Assembly: GCA_035695045.1 (NCBI GenBank)
Contig: DASSEX010000082.1
Span: forward strand, 1-60,149
Direction of reading: 5' to 3'
DNA length: 60,149 nt
From: DASSKP01 sp035695045
GTDB taxonomy: Bacteria; Actinomycetota; Actinomycetes; JAFAQI01
Numbering within the stretch: the stretch's first letter is position 1; each line of letters begins with the position of its first letter. Made by a program: the position numbers and the translations under genes. The notes beneath the pieces were generated by a model, which was not told where the DNA came from, did no database searches, and worked only from the letters and a program-made list of their open reading frames with translations. This document shows, piece by piece, positions 15,488 to 25,920 of the stretch.

Positions 15488-17892
15488 GCGAGATCGACCC
15501 GGGCGCAGTCGCCCTGCAGGCTGCTGACGAGATCTCGTCCCCTGACGACAGTCGCGAGGTCGGCCGCCGCCGCCTGCGCAAAGAGGACGCGCGGCTCGTC
15601 ACCGGGCAGACCAACTGGACGGACAACATCCAGTTCCCCGGCATGGTGCACATGGCCGTGCTGCGCAGCCCGATGGCGCACGCCCGCATCACCCGCGTCG
15701 ACGTGAGCGCCGCGCTGGAGCGACCCGGAGTGGTGGCGGCGTACAGCGGTCGTGATCTCGCCGATGAGCAGGGGGCGCTGCCCTGTGCCTGGCCCGTGAC
15801 GGCGGACATGAAACACCCCAACCACCCGCCGCTCGCCGTCGACGAGGTGCGCTACGTCGGTGACGGGGTCGCAGTCGTCGTCGCGCGCGACCGCTACGCC
15901 GCCGCCGACGCGCTGGAGGCGATCGAGGTCGACTACGAGCAGCTGCCGGCTGTCGTCGACATGGAACAGGCCCTCAAGGACGAGGTGCTCGTGCACTCCG
16001 ACCTGGGCACCAACAGGTGCTTCACCTGGCCGTTCGCCGGCGGCGACTACGACGTCGCGAAGTCGAAGGCCGACGTCGTCGTCAAGCGACGGTTCCTGCA
16101 GCAACGGCTGATCCCCACAGCCATGGAGCCGCGCTCGGTCGTGGTCGCTCCGATCGCGGCTGCTGACGAGTACACCGTCTACTCCGCCACGCAGATTCCG
16201 CACATCCTGCGGCTGATGCTGGCCATGGTGACCGGGACTCCCGAGCACAAGATCCGTGTCATAGCGCCTGACGTCGGCGGCGGCTTCGGCTCGAAGCTCA
16301 ACGTCTACGCGGAGGAGGTGCTGGCTCTCGTCGTCGCGAAGCGCCTCGGCCGGCCGGTGAAGTGGACCGAGACGCGCAGCGAGGGCTACCAGGCGACCAT
16401 CCACGGCCGCGACCAGATCCAGGACATCGAGATCGCGGCGACGAGCGACGGCACGTTGCTCGGGCTGAAGGTCGACCTGATGGCCGACATGGGCGCCTAC
16501 CTGCAGCTGGTGACGCCAGGCGTGCCGCTGCTGGGCGCGTTCATGTTCAACGCCATCTACAAGATGGAGGCGCTGTCGTTCACCTGCCACGGGGTCTTCA
16601 CGACGAAGACGCCGACGGACGCCTACCGCGGCGCCGGCCGGCCCGAGGCGACGTTCGCGATCGAGCGGATCATGGACGAGCTCGCGGCCGAGCTCGGCAT
16701 GGACCCGATGGAGCTGCGCCGCAAGAACTGGATCCGGCACGAGGAGTTTCCCTACACGACCGTCGCTGGCCTCACCTACGACAGCGGCAACTACGAGGCG
16801 GCAACCGCCAAGGCGATGGAGCTGTTCGACTACGACGGGTTGCGCCGCGAGCAGGACAAGCGACGGGCGGACAAAGACCCCGTGCAGCTCGGCATCGGCA
16901 TCTCGACGTTCACGGAGATGTGCGGTCTCGCGCCGTCGCGCGTGCTCGGGTCGCTGTCCTACGGCGCGGGCGGCTGGGAGGCCGCGGCGATCCGCATGTT
17001 GCCGACCGGCAAGGTCGAGGTCGTCACCGGCACAGCTCCGCACGGGCAGGGACACGTCACGGCGTGGTCGCAGATCGCGGCGGACGCCCTTGGCGTGCCG
17101 TTCGAGGACGTCGAGGTCATCCACTCCGACACCCGCGCCGCGCCTCAGGGCATGGACACCTATGGCTCGCGGTCGCTGGTCGTGGGCGGAGTCGCGGTGC
17201 ACCTGGCCTGCGGCAAGGTCATCGACAAGGCGAAGCGCGTGGCCGCACACCTGCTCGAGGCCGCGGAGAACGACGTGGAGTTCGCCGGCGGCTCGTTCAG
17301 CGTGAAGGGCTCACCGGAGGCGAAGCTGTCGATCCAAGAGGTCGCGCTCGCCACCTTTGCCTCGCACAACTTCCCCGAGGGCATGGAGCCGACGCTCAAC
17401 AGCGACTACGTCATGGACCCGGAGAACTTCTCCTTCCCGCACGGCACGCACTTGTGCGCCGTCGAGGTGGACACCGAGACCGGGTTCGTGAAGATCCGCA
17501 AGTACGTCGCCGTCGACGACGTCGGGAGGGTCATCAACCCGATCATCGTCGAGGGCCAGGTGCACGGCGGACTCGCGCAGGGGATTGCCCAGGCACTCTT
17601 CGAGGAGGCGCTGTACGACGCCGACGGCAACCTCACCACGGGGACGCTCGTCGACTACTACGTCCCGACGGCGGCCGACCTGCCGAGGTTCACGACCGAC
17701 CGGACGGAGACGCCGGCGACGTCCAACCCGCTCGGGGTGAAGGGAGTCGGTGAGGCGGGGACGATCGCGTCCACGCCGGCTGTCGTCAACGCCGTCGTCG
17801 ACGCGCTACGTCCTCGCGGTGTCGTGGACGTCCCGATGCCGTGCAGTCCCGAGCACGTCTGGCGCGCATTGCAGCAAGGAGGTGCGAAGTGA
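15484..17892 (+). CDS. coxL: Molybdenum hydroxylase large subunit, form II CoxL-like
   Basis: Molybdopterin-cytosine-dinucleotide catalytic subunit of 802 residues. The active-site loop reads AYRGAGR at 380-386. This is the signature of form II CoxL-like and other hydroxylases, not the AYXCSFR of true form I CO dehydrogenase. The Glu that acts as base in xanthine dehydrogenase relatives is present (E757 in GVGEAG). DVGGGFGSK and GQGHVTAWSQIA mark the Mo-cofactor segments. It overlaps coxS at the 5' end and the FAD subunit at the 3' end (GTGA). CO oxidation is therefore doubtful. A purine, aldehyde or N-heterocycle substrate is at least as likely, and the downstream glyoxylate genes hint at C2 or purine metabolism. 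Confidence 0.9.
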   Translation: MSEIDPGAVALQAADEISSPDDSREVGRRRLRKEDARLVTGQTNWTDNIQFPGMVHMAVLRSPMAHARITRVDVSAALERPGVVAAYSGRDLADEQGALPCAWPVTADMKHPNHPPLAVDEVRYVGDGVAVVVARDRYAAADALEAIEVDYEQLPAVVDMEQALKDEVLVHSDLGTNRCFTWPFAGGDYDVAKSKADVVVKRRFLQQRLIPTAMEPRSVVVAPIAAADEYTVYSATQIPHILRLMLAMVTGTPEHKIRVIAPDVGGGFGSKLNVYAEEVLALVVAKRLGRPVKWTETRSEGYQATIHGRDQIQDIEIAATSDGTLLGLKVDLMADMGAYLQLVTPGVPLLGAFMFNAIYKMEALSFTCHGVFTTKTPTDAYRGAGRPEATFAIERIMDELAAELGMDPMELRRKNWIRHEEFPYTTVAGLTYDSGNYEAATAKAMELFDYDGLRREQDKRRADKDPVQLGIGISTFTEMCGLAPSRVLGSLSYGAGGWEAAAIRMLPTGKVEVVTGTAPHGQGHVTAWSQIAADALGVPFEDVEVIHSDTRAAPQGMDTYGSRSLVVGGVAVHLACGKVIDKAKRVAAHLLEAAENDVEFAGGSFSVKGSPEAKLSIQEVALATFASHNFPEGMEPTLNSDYVMDPENFSFPHGTHLCAVEVDTETGFVKIRKYVAVDDVGRVINPIIVEGQVHGGLAQGIAQALFEEALYDADGNLTTGTLVDYYVPTAADLPRFTTDRTETPATSNPLGVKGVGEAGTIASTPAVVNAVVDALRPRGVVDVPMPCSPEHVWRALQQGGAK

Positions 17893-18749
17893 TCCCTCCT
17901 GAGTTCGACTACGTGCGGGTGTCGTCGGTCGACGAAGCGACGTCGGCGCTGGCCGGCGGGGGAGAGGACGCGAAAGTTCTCGCCGGTGGCCAGAGCCTGA
18001 TCCCGCTGCTCCGGCTGCGGCTGGCGTATCCGTCGACCCTCGTCGATGTCGGCGGCATCGCCGCCATGAAGGGTGTCCGCGACGACGGTGACGCCATCGT
18101 CATCGGCGCCTCGACGACGCACGCCGAGGTGCTCGCGGACCCGCTGGTGCACAAGCACGCGCCGCTGGTCGCGCTCGCGACGGCGACGGTGGCCGACCGT
18201 CAGGTGCGCCACCGTGGAACCTTCGGGGGATCGCTGTCACATGCGGACCCGGCCGGTGACCTGCCGGCGGTTGCCGTTGCGCTCGACGCGTCCTTCACCA
18301 TCGCCTCGTCCGGAGGAGGACGCCGTACGGTCGGTGCGGGGGAGTTCTTCAGCGACTACCTGCAGACCGCGATCGAGCCCGGCGAGCTGCTCGTGGAGAT
18401 CCGCGTCCCGAAGCTCGGCGACGGCTGGGGCTTCCACTACGAGAAGTTCCATCGTGTGGCGCAGGCCTGGGCCATCGTGGGTGTTGCTGCGGCGGTCCGC
18501 CGCAGCAACGGCGACATCGCCGAGGCCCGGATCGGCCTGACGAACATGGGGCCGACGCCCGTCCGGGCGCGGGCGGTCGAGTCAGCGCTCGCAGGCGCCG
18601 CCGCCGACGCTGCAGCGGTCGGCGCAGCAGCCGAGAAGGCCGACGACGGGACCAACCCGCCCAGCGACCTCGGCGGTCAGGCCGACTACCGCCGGCACCT
18701 GGCTCGGGTGCTGACCCGGCGCGCAGTTCTGGCGGCAGCCGGCACGTAG
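17889..18749 (+). CDS. coxM: Molybdenum hydroxylase FAD subunit (CoxM-like)
   Basis: Passes electrons from the iron-sulfur clusters via FAD to the acceptor. The 286 residues show the FAD-binding pair AGGQSLIPLLRLRL and GTFGGSLSHADPAGDLP, and IGASTTHAEVL between them. GTG at 17889 is chosen because AGGAGG lies five bases upstream and the GTGA overlap with the large subunit matches the other junctions of this operon. The S-L-M order is one of the known orders for these enzymes. The next gene begins 10 bp after its stop. Confidence 0.92.
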   Translation: MIPPEFDYVRVSSVDEATSALAGGGEDAKVLAGGQSLIPLLRLRLAYPSTLVDVGGIAAMKGVRDDGDAIVIGASTTHAEVLADPLVHKHAPLVALATATVADRQVRHRGTFGGSLSHADPAGDLPAVAVALDASFTIASSGGGRRTVGAGEFFSDYLQTAIEPGELLVEIRVPKLGDGWGFHYEKFHRVAQAWAIVGVAAAVRRSNGDIAEARIGLTNMGPTPVRARAVESALAGAAADAAAVGAAAEKADDGTNPPSDLGGQADYRRHLARVLTRRAVLAAAGT

Positions 18750-18759
18750 CCTGCTTCTC

Positions 18760-19380
18760 GTGACCTGGGCGGAGCACGAGCGGACGGCACTGATCGATGC
18801 GCTCGAGGAGCTCGGTCCGGACGCGCCCACGCTCTGCGAGGGATGGCAGACGAAGGACATGGCCGCGCACATCTACGTGCGGGAGCGCCGGCCGGACGCT
18901 GCGCTGGGAGTGCTGCCGCTGGGGCCGTTGTCGGCCTACACCGAGCGGGTGATGGCGAGCGCCCTTCGCACCATCGGGTTCGAGGAGATCCTTCGCCGGA
19001 TGCGCCACGTCCCGGTGCACCTGCGCATCGGGCCCTTGGACTCGGCGATCAACACGGTGGAGTACTTCGTGCACACCGAGGACGTACGCCGTCCCAACGG
19101 CATGCCCGCCAGAGATCTGCCCGACGACTTCGAGCGGACGATCTGGCGGCGCCTGTCGAAGCAGGCGCGGCTGTCGTTCCGCAGGGTGGATGCCGAGGTG
19201 ACGCTGGTGCCGACCGTGGGCGAGCCGGTGCGGGTCGGCAAGGGCGAGCGGCTCGAGGTCCACGGCCGGCCGAGCGAGCTGATGCTGCTTGCGTTCAACC
19301 GCAAGGACGCGGCGAAGGTCGACCTCGTCGGCAGCACCACAGCCGTGGAAAAGCTGCAGGGCGCCACTCTCGGTCTCTGA
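18760..19380 (+). CDS. TIGR03085-family protein (DinB/maleylpyruvate isomerase-like fold)
   Basis: A 206-residue actinobacterial protein with the four-helix DinB-like fold. The opening WAEHERTALIDALEELGPD is followed by LCEGWQTKDMAAHIYVRE, whose His would be the first metal ligand. VEYFVHTEDVRR then supplies the second ligand block. Related proteins bind zinc and often use mycothiol, but this one has no proven reaction. It begins with a GTG ten bases after coxM and is transcribed with the hydroxylase genes. It may be a passenger or a thiol-dependent helper. Confidence 0.8.
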   Translation: MTWAEHERTALIDALEELGPDAPTLCEGWQTKDMAAHIYVRERRPDAALGVLPLGPLSAYTERVMASALRTIGFEEILRRMRHVPVHLRIGPLDSAINTVEYFVHTEDVRRPNGMPARDLPDDFERTIWRRLSKQARLSFRRVDAEVTLVPTVGEPVRVGKGERLEVHGRPSELMLLAFNRKDAAKVDLVGSTTAVEKLQGATLGL

Positions 19381-19504
19381 GCCATCCGCCGTTCGGCGGT
19401 GCAAGAGTGCGATGCGGTCAACTCGCACCGGAGTGTCCGCCGTCGTGACTCGAAAGTGCGGATCCGTATCTGACAACTCGGCGAAGACGGGTGAGACTGG
19501 CGGC

Positions 19505-20413
19505 GTGGAGCTCAGTTCGCCCGGAGAGTTGGCCGAGGCCCTTGACGCCGTCGGCTACCTGCCGGACGACGGAGTCGCGACGGCGGCGTACCTCGCGCTG
19601 ACCATGCGCCGCCCACTCTTCGTCGAAGGTGACGCGGGTGTCGGCAAGACGGCGCTCGCCCGGTCGCTCGCGGCCGTGCTCGACGCTCCGCTGATCCGGC
19701 TGCAGTGCTACGAAGGCATCGACGCCGCTCAGGCGCTCTACGACTGGGACTTCCCGCGTCAGCTGCTGCACCTGCGCGCGGTCGAGGCGGCCTCTCATGG
19801 CGACTCGGCCGGCACTTCCGCGGACGCGGCGCGGCTCGAAGGTGAGCTCTACAGCCGCCGTTTCCTGATCGCGCGACCGCTGTTGCAGGCGATCGAGACG
19901 AGTCCCTGCGTGCTGCTGGTCGACGAGGTCGACCGCGCCGACGACGAGTTCGAGGCGTTTCTTCTCGAAGTGCTTTCCGACTTCACCGTGTCGATCCCCG
20001 AGCTCGGCACGATCCGGGCCGACTCGCCGCCCGTGGTGGTCGTGACGAGCAACCGCACGCGTGAGGTCCACGACGCGCTCAAACGGCGGTGCCTCTACCA
20101 CTGGGTCGAGCATCCGTCGTTCGACCGGGAGGTCGCGATCGTGCGGCGTCGCTGTCCGAACGCCAGCGATCGACTGGCCGCCGAGGTCACCGCAGCGGTG
20201 CAGCGGCTCCGTGAGGAGGACCTGCTCAAACCACCGGGGGTAGCGGAGACGCTGGACTGGACCGAGGCGCTGCTCGCTCTCGGTGCGCAGCACCTCGATG
20301 CCGACACCGCCACGCGGACGTTGGGTGCCGTGTTGAAGTACCGCGAGGACCATGACCGCATCGCTCGCGGGGGACTGCCTCACCTGCTGGCGGAGGCGGT
20401 CGGTGGCGCCTGA
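19505..20413 (+). CDS. MoxR-type AAA+ ATPase (CoxD-like)
   Basis: A chaperone-like ATPase that, in the CO dehydrogenase system, helps insert sulfur and copper into the Mo site. The protein has 302 residues with Walker A GDAGVGKTALAR, Walker B VLLVDEVDRADDEFEAFLLEVL, sensor 1 VVVTSNRTREVHDALKRR and the typical C-terminal helical lid. GTG at 19505 is chosen because the family begins just before the ELAEAL..GYL segment. Longer in-frame extensions look like non-coding sequence. It overlaps the VWA gene by 11 bp, a standard MoxR-VWA pair. Confidence 0.85.
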   Translation: MELSSPGELAEALDAVGYLPDDGVATAAYLALTMRRPLFVEGDAGVGKTALARSLAAVLDAPLIRLQCYEGIDAAQALYDWDFPRQLLHLRAVEAASHGDSAGTSADAARLEGELYSRRFLIARPLLQAIETSPCVLLVDEVDRADDEFEAFLLEVLSDFTVSIPELGTIRADSPPVVVVTSNRTREVHDALKRRCLYHWVEHPSFDREVAIVRRRCPNASDRLAAEVTAAVQRLREEDLLKPPGVAETLDWTEALLALGAQHLDADTATRTLGAVLKYREDHDRIARGGLPHLLAEAVGGA

Positions 20414-21593
20414 CCGGCCGAGCGACAGCACCGACACCGTGGTCGGGCTGGCCCGAACCCTGCGCGCCGCCGGTGTCGATGCCAGTCCCGATCGCGTCCA
20501 TGCGTTGATGTCCGCGCTCTCGCTGCTCGACCCTGCACTGCGCGCCGACGTCTACTGGGCTGGGCGGCTGACGCTGTGCTCCAGCGCTGACGACGTCCGC
20601 CGCTACGACCGCGTCTTCGCGGCGTATTTCGGCGATCGGCCGGCGGCGCTCGTCCGCCGCCCCGTCGCTCCGGCGGCGCAGCTGAAGCTCGTCTCGATGT
20701 CCGCAGGAGATGAGGGCGGGCCGGCGCCGGACACCGATGACGAGGCGAGCGCCGTGCCGGCGGCGGCGAGCCGCACCGAGATCCTCCGTTACCGCGACAT
20801 CGCGTCACTGAGCGCTTCCGACCGAATGCTGCTGGCACGGCTGCTGGCCGCTTTCGCGCTGCCGGGAGAGGCCCGCCGGACCCGTCGTACGACGCCCGGC
20901 CGTGGCTCGACCGTCGACAGGAGGCGCACGCTGCAGCAGCTGCTGCGCAGCGGTGGCGAACCGGTCGAGATCGCCACTCGGGTCCGCAGGTTGCAGCCGC
21001 GCCGGGTCGTGCTGCTCGTCGACGTCAGCGGTTCGATGAGCGCCTACGCCGACGCGTTGCTCCGGTTCGCACACGCCGCGAGTCATCGGTTGAGAGGTCC
21101 CGCAACCGAGGTCTTCACCGTCGGCACGCGACTCACCCGGGTGACGCGCGAGATGGCCCATCGCGATGCCGACGTCGCGCTACGCGCCATTGCGGAGGCC
21201 GTACCCGACTGGTCCGGCGGAACCCGGCTCGGGGATCTGGTGAAGCACTTCCTCGACGAGTGGGGACAGCGCGGCATGGCGCGCGGCGCGGTCGTCGTCG
21301 TGCTGTCGGACGGATGGGAGCGCGGCGACCCGACAATGCTCGGCGAGCAGATGGCTCGGCTGCATCGGCTGGCGCACCGAGTCGTCTGGAGCAACCCGCG
21401 CGCCGGTCGCGCGGGCTTCGCTCCGGTCGCGGGCGGGATGGCGGCGGCCCTTCCGCACGTTGACGAGTTCGTGTCCGGGCACAGCCTCGCCGCGTTGGAG
21501 CGGCTCGCCGCCCTCGTCGCGGGAGCTCGTGACCCCGCAGCTTCCGGGCATATCCGCCCGATCGTCGCGTCCAGGAGGCTGGCCCATGCGTGA
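20403..21593 (+). CDS. VWA-domain protein (CoxE-like)
   Basis: Partner of the MoxR ATPase in maturation of the molybdenum hydroxylase. The 396-residue protein has a charged N-terminal half and a C-terminal von Willebrand A domain with a complete metal-ion site: DVSGSMS, then Thr in SGGTRLGDL and Asp in VVLSDGWERGD. GTG at 20403 gives an 11-bp overlap with the ATPase gene. The ATG of the XdhC gene lies inside its last codons. CoxD/CoxE pairs are the known context of this family. Confidence 0.87.
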   Translation: MAPDRPSDSTDTVVGLARTLRAAGVDASPDRVHALMSALSLLDPALRADVYWAGRLTLCSSADDVRRYDRVFAAYFGDRPAALVRRPVAPAAQLKLVSMSAGDEGGPAPDTDDEASAVPAAASRTEILRYRDIASLSASDRMLLARLLAAFALPGEARRTRRTTPGRGSTVDRRRTLQQLLRSGGEPVEIATRVRRLQPRRVVLLVDVSGSMSAYADALLRFAHAASHRLRGPATEVFTVGTRLTRVTREMAHRDADVALRAIAEAVPDWSGGTRLGDLVKHFLDEWGQRGMARGAVVVVLSDGWERGDPTMLGEQMARLHRLAHRVVWSNPRAGRAGFAPVAGGMAAALPHVDEFVSGHSLAALERLAALVAGARDPAASGHIRPIVASRRLAHA

Positions 21594-22698
21594 CCTGCTT
21601 TCCCAGCTGCGCGCGTGGTGGTCCGCCGACACCACCTTCGCCCTGGCGACAGTGGTCTCGGTCCGCGGCAGCGCGCCCCGGCAGCCCGGTGCGTCGATGG
21701 CGGTCAGCGCAGACGGTGAGGCGATCGGGAGCGTCTCCGGCGGCTGCGTCGAAGGTGCGGTCTACGAGCTGGCCCAGGAGGTTCTCGAGACCGGCGAGCC
21801 GGTGCTGCAGACGTATGGCATCAGCGACGAGGACGCGTTCGCCGTCGGCCTGACCTGCGGCGGCATCCTCGACATCCTCGTCCGACCGGTCGACCGGCGG
21901 CGGATGCCGACGTTCGACGTCGTCGCGCAGTCGGTGGGCCGCGAGGAGCCGGTGGCGCTGGCGACGGTCATCAGCGGCGACGCCCCGGTCGCGGCACAGG
22001 TCGCCGTCTGGGCCGACCGCACCGAGAGCACTCTCGGCGCGGAGGGACTGGACGCAGCGGTCGTCGACGACGCCCGGGGGATGCTCGCGCAGGGACAGAC
22101 CGGCGTCCGGCACTACGGCCCGAACGGTGAGCGTCGTCAGGACGAGGTCGCCGTCTTCATCGAGTCGTTCGCGCCGCCGCCGCGAATGCTCGTCTTCGGC
22201 GCGATCGACTTCGCGGCAGCCGTTGCGCGAATCGGCAAGTACCTCGGCTACCGCGTCACCGTTTGCGACGCGCGGCCCGTCTTCGCCACCGAGCGGCGGT
22301 TCCCCGACGCCGACGAGGTCGTCTGCGAGTGGCCGCACCGCTACCTCGCCGCGACCGCGGTGGACGAGCGGACCGTCATCACGGTGCTGACCCACGACCC
22401 GAAGTTCGACGTGCCTCTTCTCGAGGTCGCGCTGCGCACGCCGGCCGCCTACATCGGCGCGATGGGCTCGCGACGCACCCACGACGACCGGCTGAGCCGG
22501 CTGAGGGAACAAGGCTTGTCCGATGCCGAGCTCGGCCGGCTGCGGTCGCCGATCGGTCTCGACCTCGGCGCGCGCACACCCGAGGAGACAGCGGTGTCGA
22601 TCGCTGCCGAGATCATCGGTCTTCGCTGGGGCGGCAGCGGGCGGCCACTGGGCGACACGGCCGGCGCGATCCATCACGAGGGTCACGTCAAGGCATGA
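21586..22698 (+). CDS. XdhC/CoxF-family molybdenum hydroxylase maturation protein
   Basis: XdhC-like proteins bind sulfurated Mo cofactor and deliver it to xanthine dehydrogenase-type enzymes. The 370 residues comprise the N-terminal XdhC domain (VVSVRGSAPRQPGASM, SVSGGCVEGAVYE, LTCGG) and a C-terminal Rossmann domain (VFGAIDFAAAV, then AYIGAMGSRRTHDDR). The canonical Gly-rich GAGH of proteobacterial XdhC is GAID here, a pattern I believe is usual in actinobacteria. The ATG overlaps the VWA stop by 8 bp, and its own stop overlaps the MocA ATG. Confidence 0.88.
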   Translation: MRDLLSQLRAWWSADTTFALATVVSVRGSAPRQPGASMAVSADGEAIGSVSGGCVEGAVYELAQEVLETGEPVLQTYGISDEDAFAVGLTCGGILDILVRPVDRRRMPTFDVVAQSVGREEPVALATVISGDAPVAAQVAVWADRTESTLGAEGLDAAVVDDARGMLAQGQTGVRHYGPNGERRQDEVAVFIESFAPPPRMLVFGAIDFAAAVARIGKYLGYRVTVCDARPVFATERRFPDADEVVCEWPHRYLAATAVDERTVITVLTHDPKFDVPLLEVALRTPAAYIGAMGSRRTHDDRLSRLREQGLSDAELGRLRSPIGLDLGARTPEETAVSIAAEIIGLRWGGSGRPLGDTAGAIHHEGHVKA

Positions 22699-23300
22699 CG
22701 GTCGCGGGGCTCGTGCTCGCTGCCGGCGAGGGGCGACGTCTCGGCACACCGAAGGCCCTGCTCCGGGTCGACGGGCAGCTCCTCGTCGAACGCGCCGTCG
22801 CCACACTCCGGCTCGCCGGCTGCGCCCCCGTCGTCGTCGTACTCGGCGCGGCGGCGACCGAGGTGGCACGGACTGCCGAGCTCGGCGACGCCGTCGTCGT
22901 CGTGAACGAGGGCTGGTCGACCGGAATGGGGTCGTCGTTGTGCACCGGGCTGACGGCGTTGGGTGACCTCCGGGCGTCGGCTGCCGCCGTGCTCCTCGTC
23001 GACCAGCCGCAGGTCGGCCCCGAACTCGTCCGTCGACTCGTCGCGCACCACTCGGACGGGGTGGCTGCAGTGTCGGCGTCGTACGACGGCCGCCGTCGCA
23101 ATCCCGTCGTCCTGGACGCATCAGTCTGGGCCGGGGTCATGGCGACGGCAGAGGGCGACATCGGAGCGCGCCGATGGCTGGACACCCACAGCGAAGAGGT
23201 CGTGCTGGTCGCCTGCGACGATCTGGGTAGTGATCTCGACATCGACACGCCACGAGACCTCGAACGCCTGACTCACGACGCCACGAAGGGCAGCGCATGA
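22695..23300 (+). CDS. mocA: Molybdenum cofactor cytidylyltransferase (MocA-like)
   Basis: Joins CTP and molybdopterin to make the cytosine dinucleotide form used by this hydroxylase class. The 201-residue MobA-like NTP transferase shows LAAGEGRRLGTPKALL (nucleotide loop with Lys), VNEGWSTGMGSSL, VLLVDQPQV with the metal Asp and RRRNPVVL. The ATGA overlap with XdhC and ATGA overlap with CoxG make it a fixed part of the operon. CTP rather than GTP specificity is inferred from context. Confidence 0.88.
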   Translation: MTVAGLVLAAGEGRRLGTPKALLRVDGQLLVERAVATLRLAGCAPVVVVLGAAATEVARTAELGDAVVVVNEGWSTGMGSSLCTGLTALGDLRASAAAVLLVDQPQVGPELVRRLVAHHSDGVAAVSASYDGRRRNPVVLDASVWAGVMATAEGDIGARRWLDTHSEEVVLVACDDLGSDLDIDTPRDLERLTHDATKGSA

Positions 23301-24169
23301 ACCTCGAGAACGAGTTCACCGTCCCGGTTCCGGTGGACGAGGCCTGGCAGGTGCTGCTCGACGTCGAACGGGTTGCGCCCTGCATGCCCGGTGCGACCCT
23401 GACGTCCGTCGACGGTGACGAGTTCACCGGCACGGTCAAGGTGAAGGTCGGACCGATCACCGTCACCTACAAGGGTGAGGCGAAGTTCCTCAGCAAGGAC
23501 GACGCGACGCACAGCGCGGTGATCGAGGCGAAGGGCAAGGAGTCCCGCGGCAGCGGCACCGCCGGCGCCACGGTGACCACCACGCTCGTCGGTGAAGGTG
23601 CCAGGACGAAGGTGCGGGTCGTCACGGACCTCAACGTCACCGGGCGGCCGGCACAGTTCGGGCGCGGGGTGATGAGCGAGGTCGCCGCCAAGCTGATCGA
23701 CCAGTTCGCGAAGTGCCTCGAGGACGAGATCAAGACGGCGCCGGCGCCCGCCGGGGGAGCACCGGCCGAGCAGCAGGCGGCGGACGTGCCGGCAGCGGCG
23801 AAGAAGACCGCGGCCGCCACCGCCACCGCAGCAAAGAAGACCGCCACGTCGAAGGCGACGCCGGCAACGGCCAAGAAGGCGGCGGCGTCCAAGCCGGCCA
23901 CGTCCGCGAAGAAGGCGAGCCCGCCGGCAGCGGTGACCGCCGACGCCCCGCCGGCAGCGTCCGCTCCCGTTCCGCAGGAGACGTCGACGGTCGCTGCTGC
24001 TCAGGCGGAGGAGCCCGCGGTCCGGCCGGTCGCACCGGCGCCTCGGCCCCCGGCGGAGCCGATCGACCTGTTCGATGTCGCGGGGGGCTCGATCGCGAAG
24101 CGGCTGGCTCCGGTGCTCGTCGCGGTGCTGATCCTGCTGTTCATCCTGCGCCGGCGTCGCCGTTCCTAG
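23297..24169 (+). CDS. CoxG-like SRPBCC protein with tail and C-terminal membrane anchor
   Basis: Residues 1-145 are the CoxG/SRPBCC domain (MNLENEFTVPVPVDEAW, PCMPGATLTS, VKVKVGPITVTYKGEA), which is thought to recruit the CO dehydrogenase-type enzyme to the membrane. Residues about 150-255 are a low-complexity Ala/Lys/Pro/Thr linker with repeated AKKTA units resembling histone H1-like tails. The protein ends in one hydrophobic segment, VLVAVLILLFIL, and a poly-Arg stop-transfer (RRRRRS). The visible design is a domain on a long flexible stalk anchored in the membrane. It is the last gene of the hydroxylase operon; malate synthase starts 82 bp further on. Confidence 0.85.
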   Translation: MNLENEFTVPVPVDEAWQVLLDVERVAPCMPGATLTSVDGDEFTGTVKVKVGPITVTYKGEAKFLSKDDATHSAVIEAKGKESRGSGTAGATVTTTLVGEGARTKVRVVTDLNVTGRPAQFGRGVMSEVAAKLIDQFAKCLEDEIKTAPAPAGGAPAEQQAADVPAAAKKTAAATATAAKKTATSKATPATAKKAAASKPATSAKKASPPAAVTADAPPAASAPVPQETSTVAAAQAEEPAVRPVAPAPRPPAEPIDLFDVAGGSIAKRLAPVLVAVLILLFILRRRRRS

Positions 24170-24251
24170 ACCCGCATCGGCAGGTCGCGGGCCGCGCAGG
24201 GACAATCGTCTACTGACAGCAGACTTCTGGACGATCGCGCGGAGGAACTTG

Positions 24252-25853
<1,602 letters not shown>

Positions 25854-25858
25854 GACCT

Positions 25859-25920
25859 GTTGAGTGCGACGTAATCCACCTTCCGAGGCATCCGCGAAGG
25901 GGGATAACGTCGCACTCAAC
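25859..25920. repeat. Long palindrome across the aceB-glcD junction
   Basis: Arms 25859-25872 (GTTGAGTGCGACGT) and 25907-25920 (ACGTCGCACTCAAC) are perfect 14-base reverse complements. Pairing continues inward as ATCC/GGAT and CCTTC/GAAGG with two interior mismatches. That gives about 25 paired positions on a 12-base loop. It begins six bases after the malate synthase stop and includes the GTG taken as the glcD start. It could be an attenuator, an RNA-stability hairpin or an inserted REP-like element. No T-run follows. Confidence 0.85.

Noticed and set aside
15002..24169. Calling the operon a true aerobic CO dehydrogenase.
   Set aside because: The active-site loop AYRGAGR is the form II type. 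Without the AYXCSFR Cys, CO oxidation cannot be claimed.
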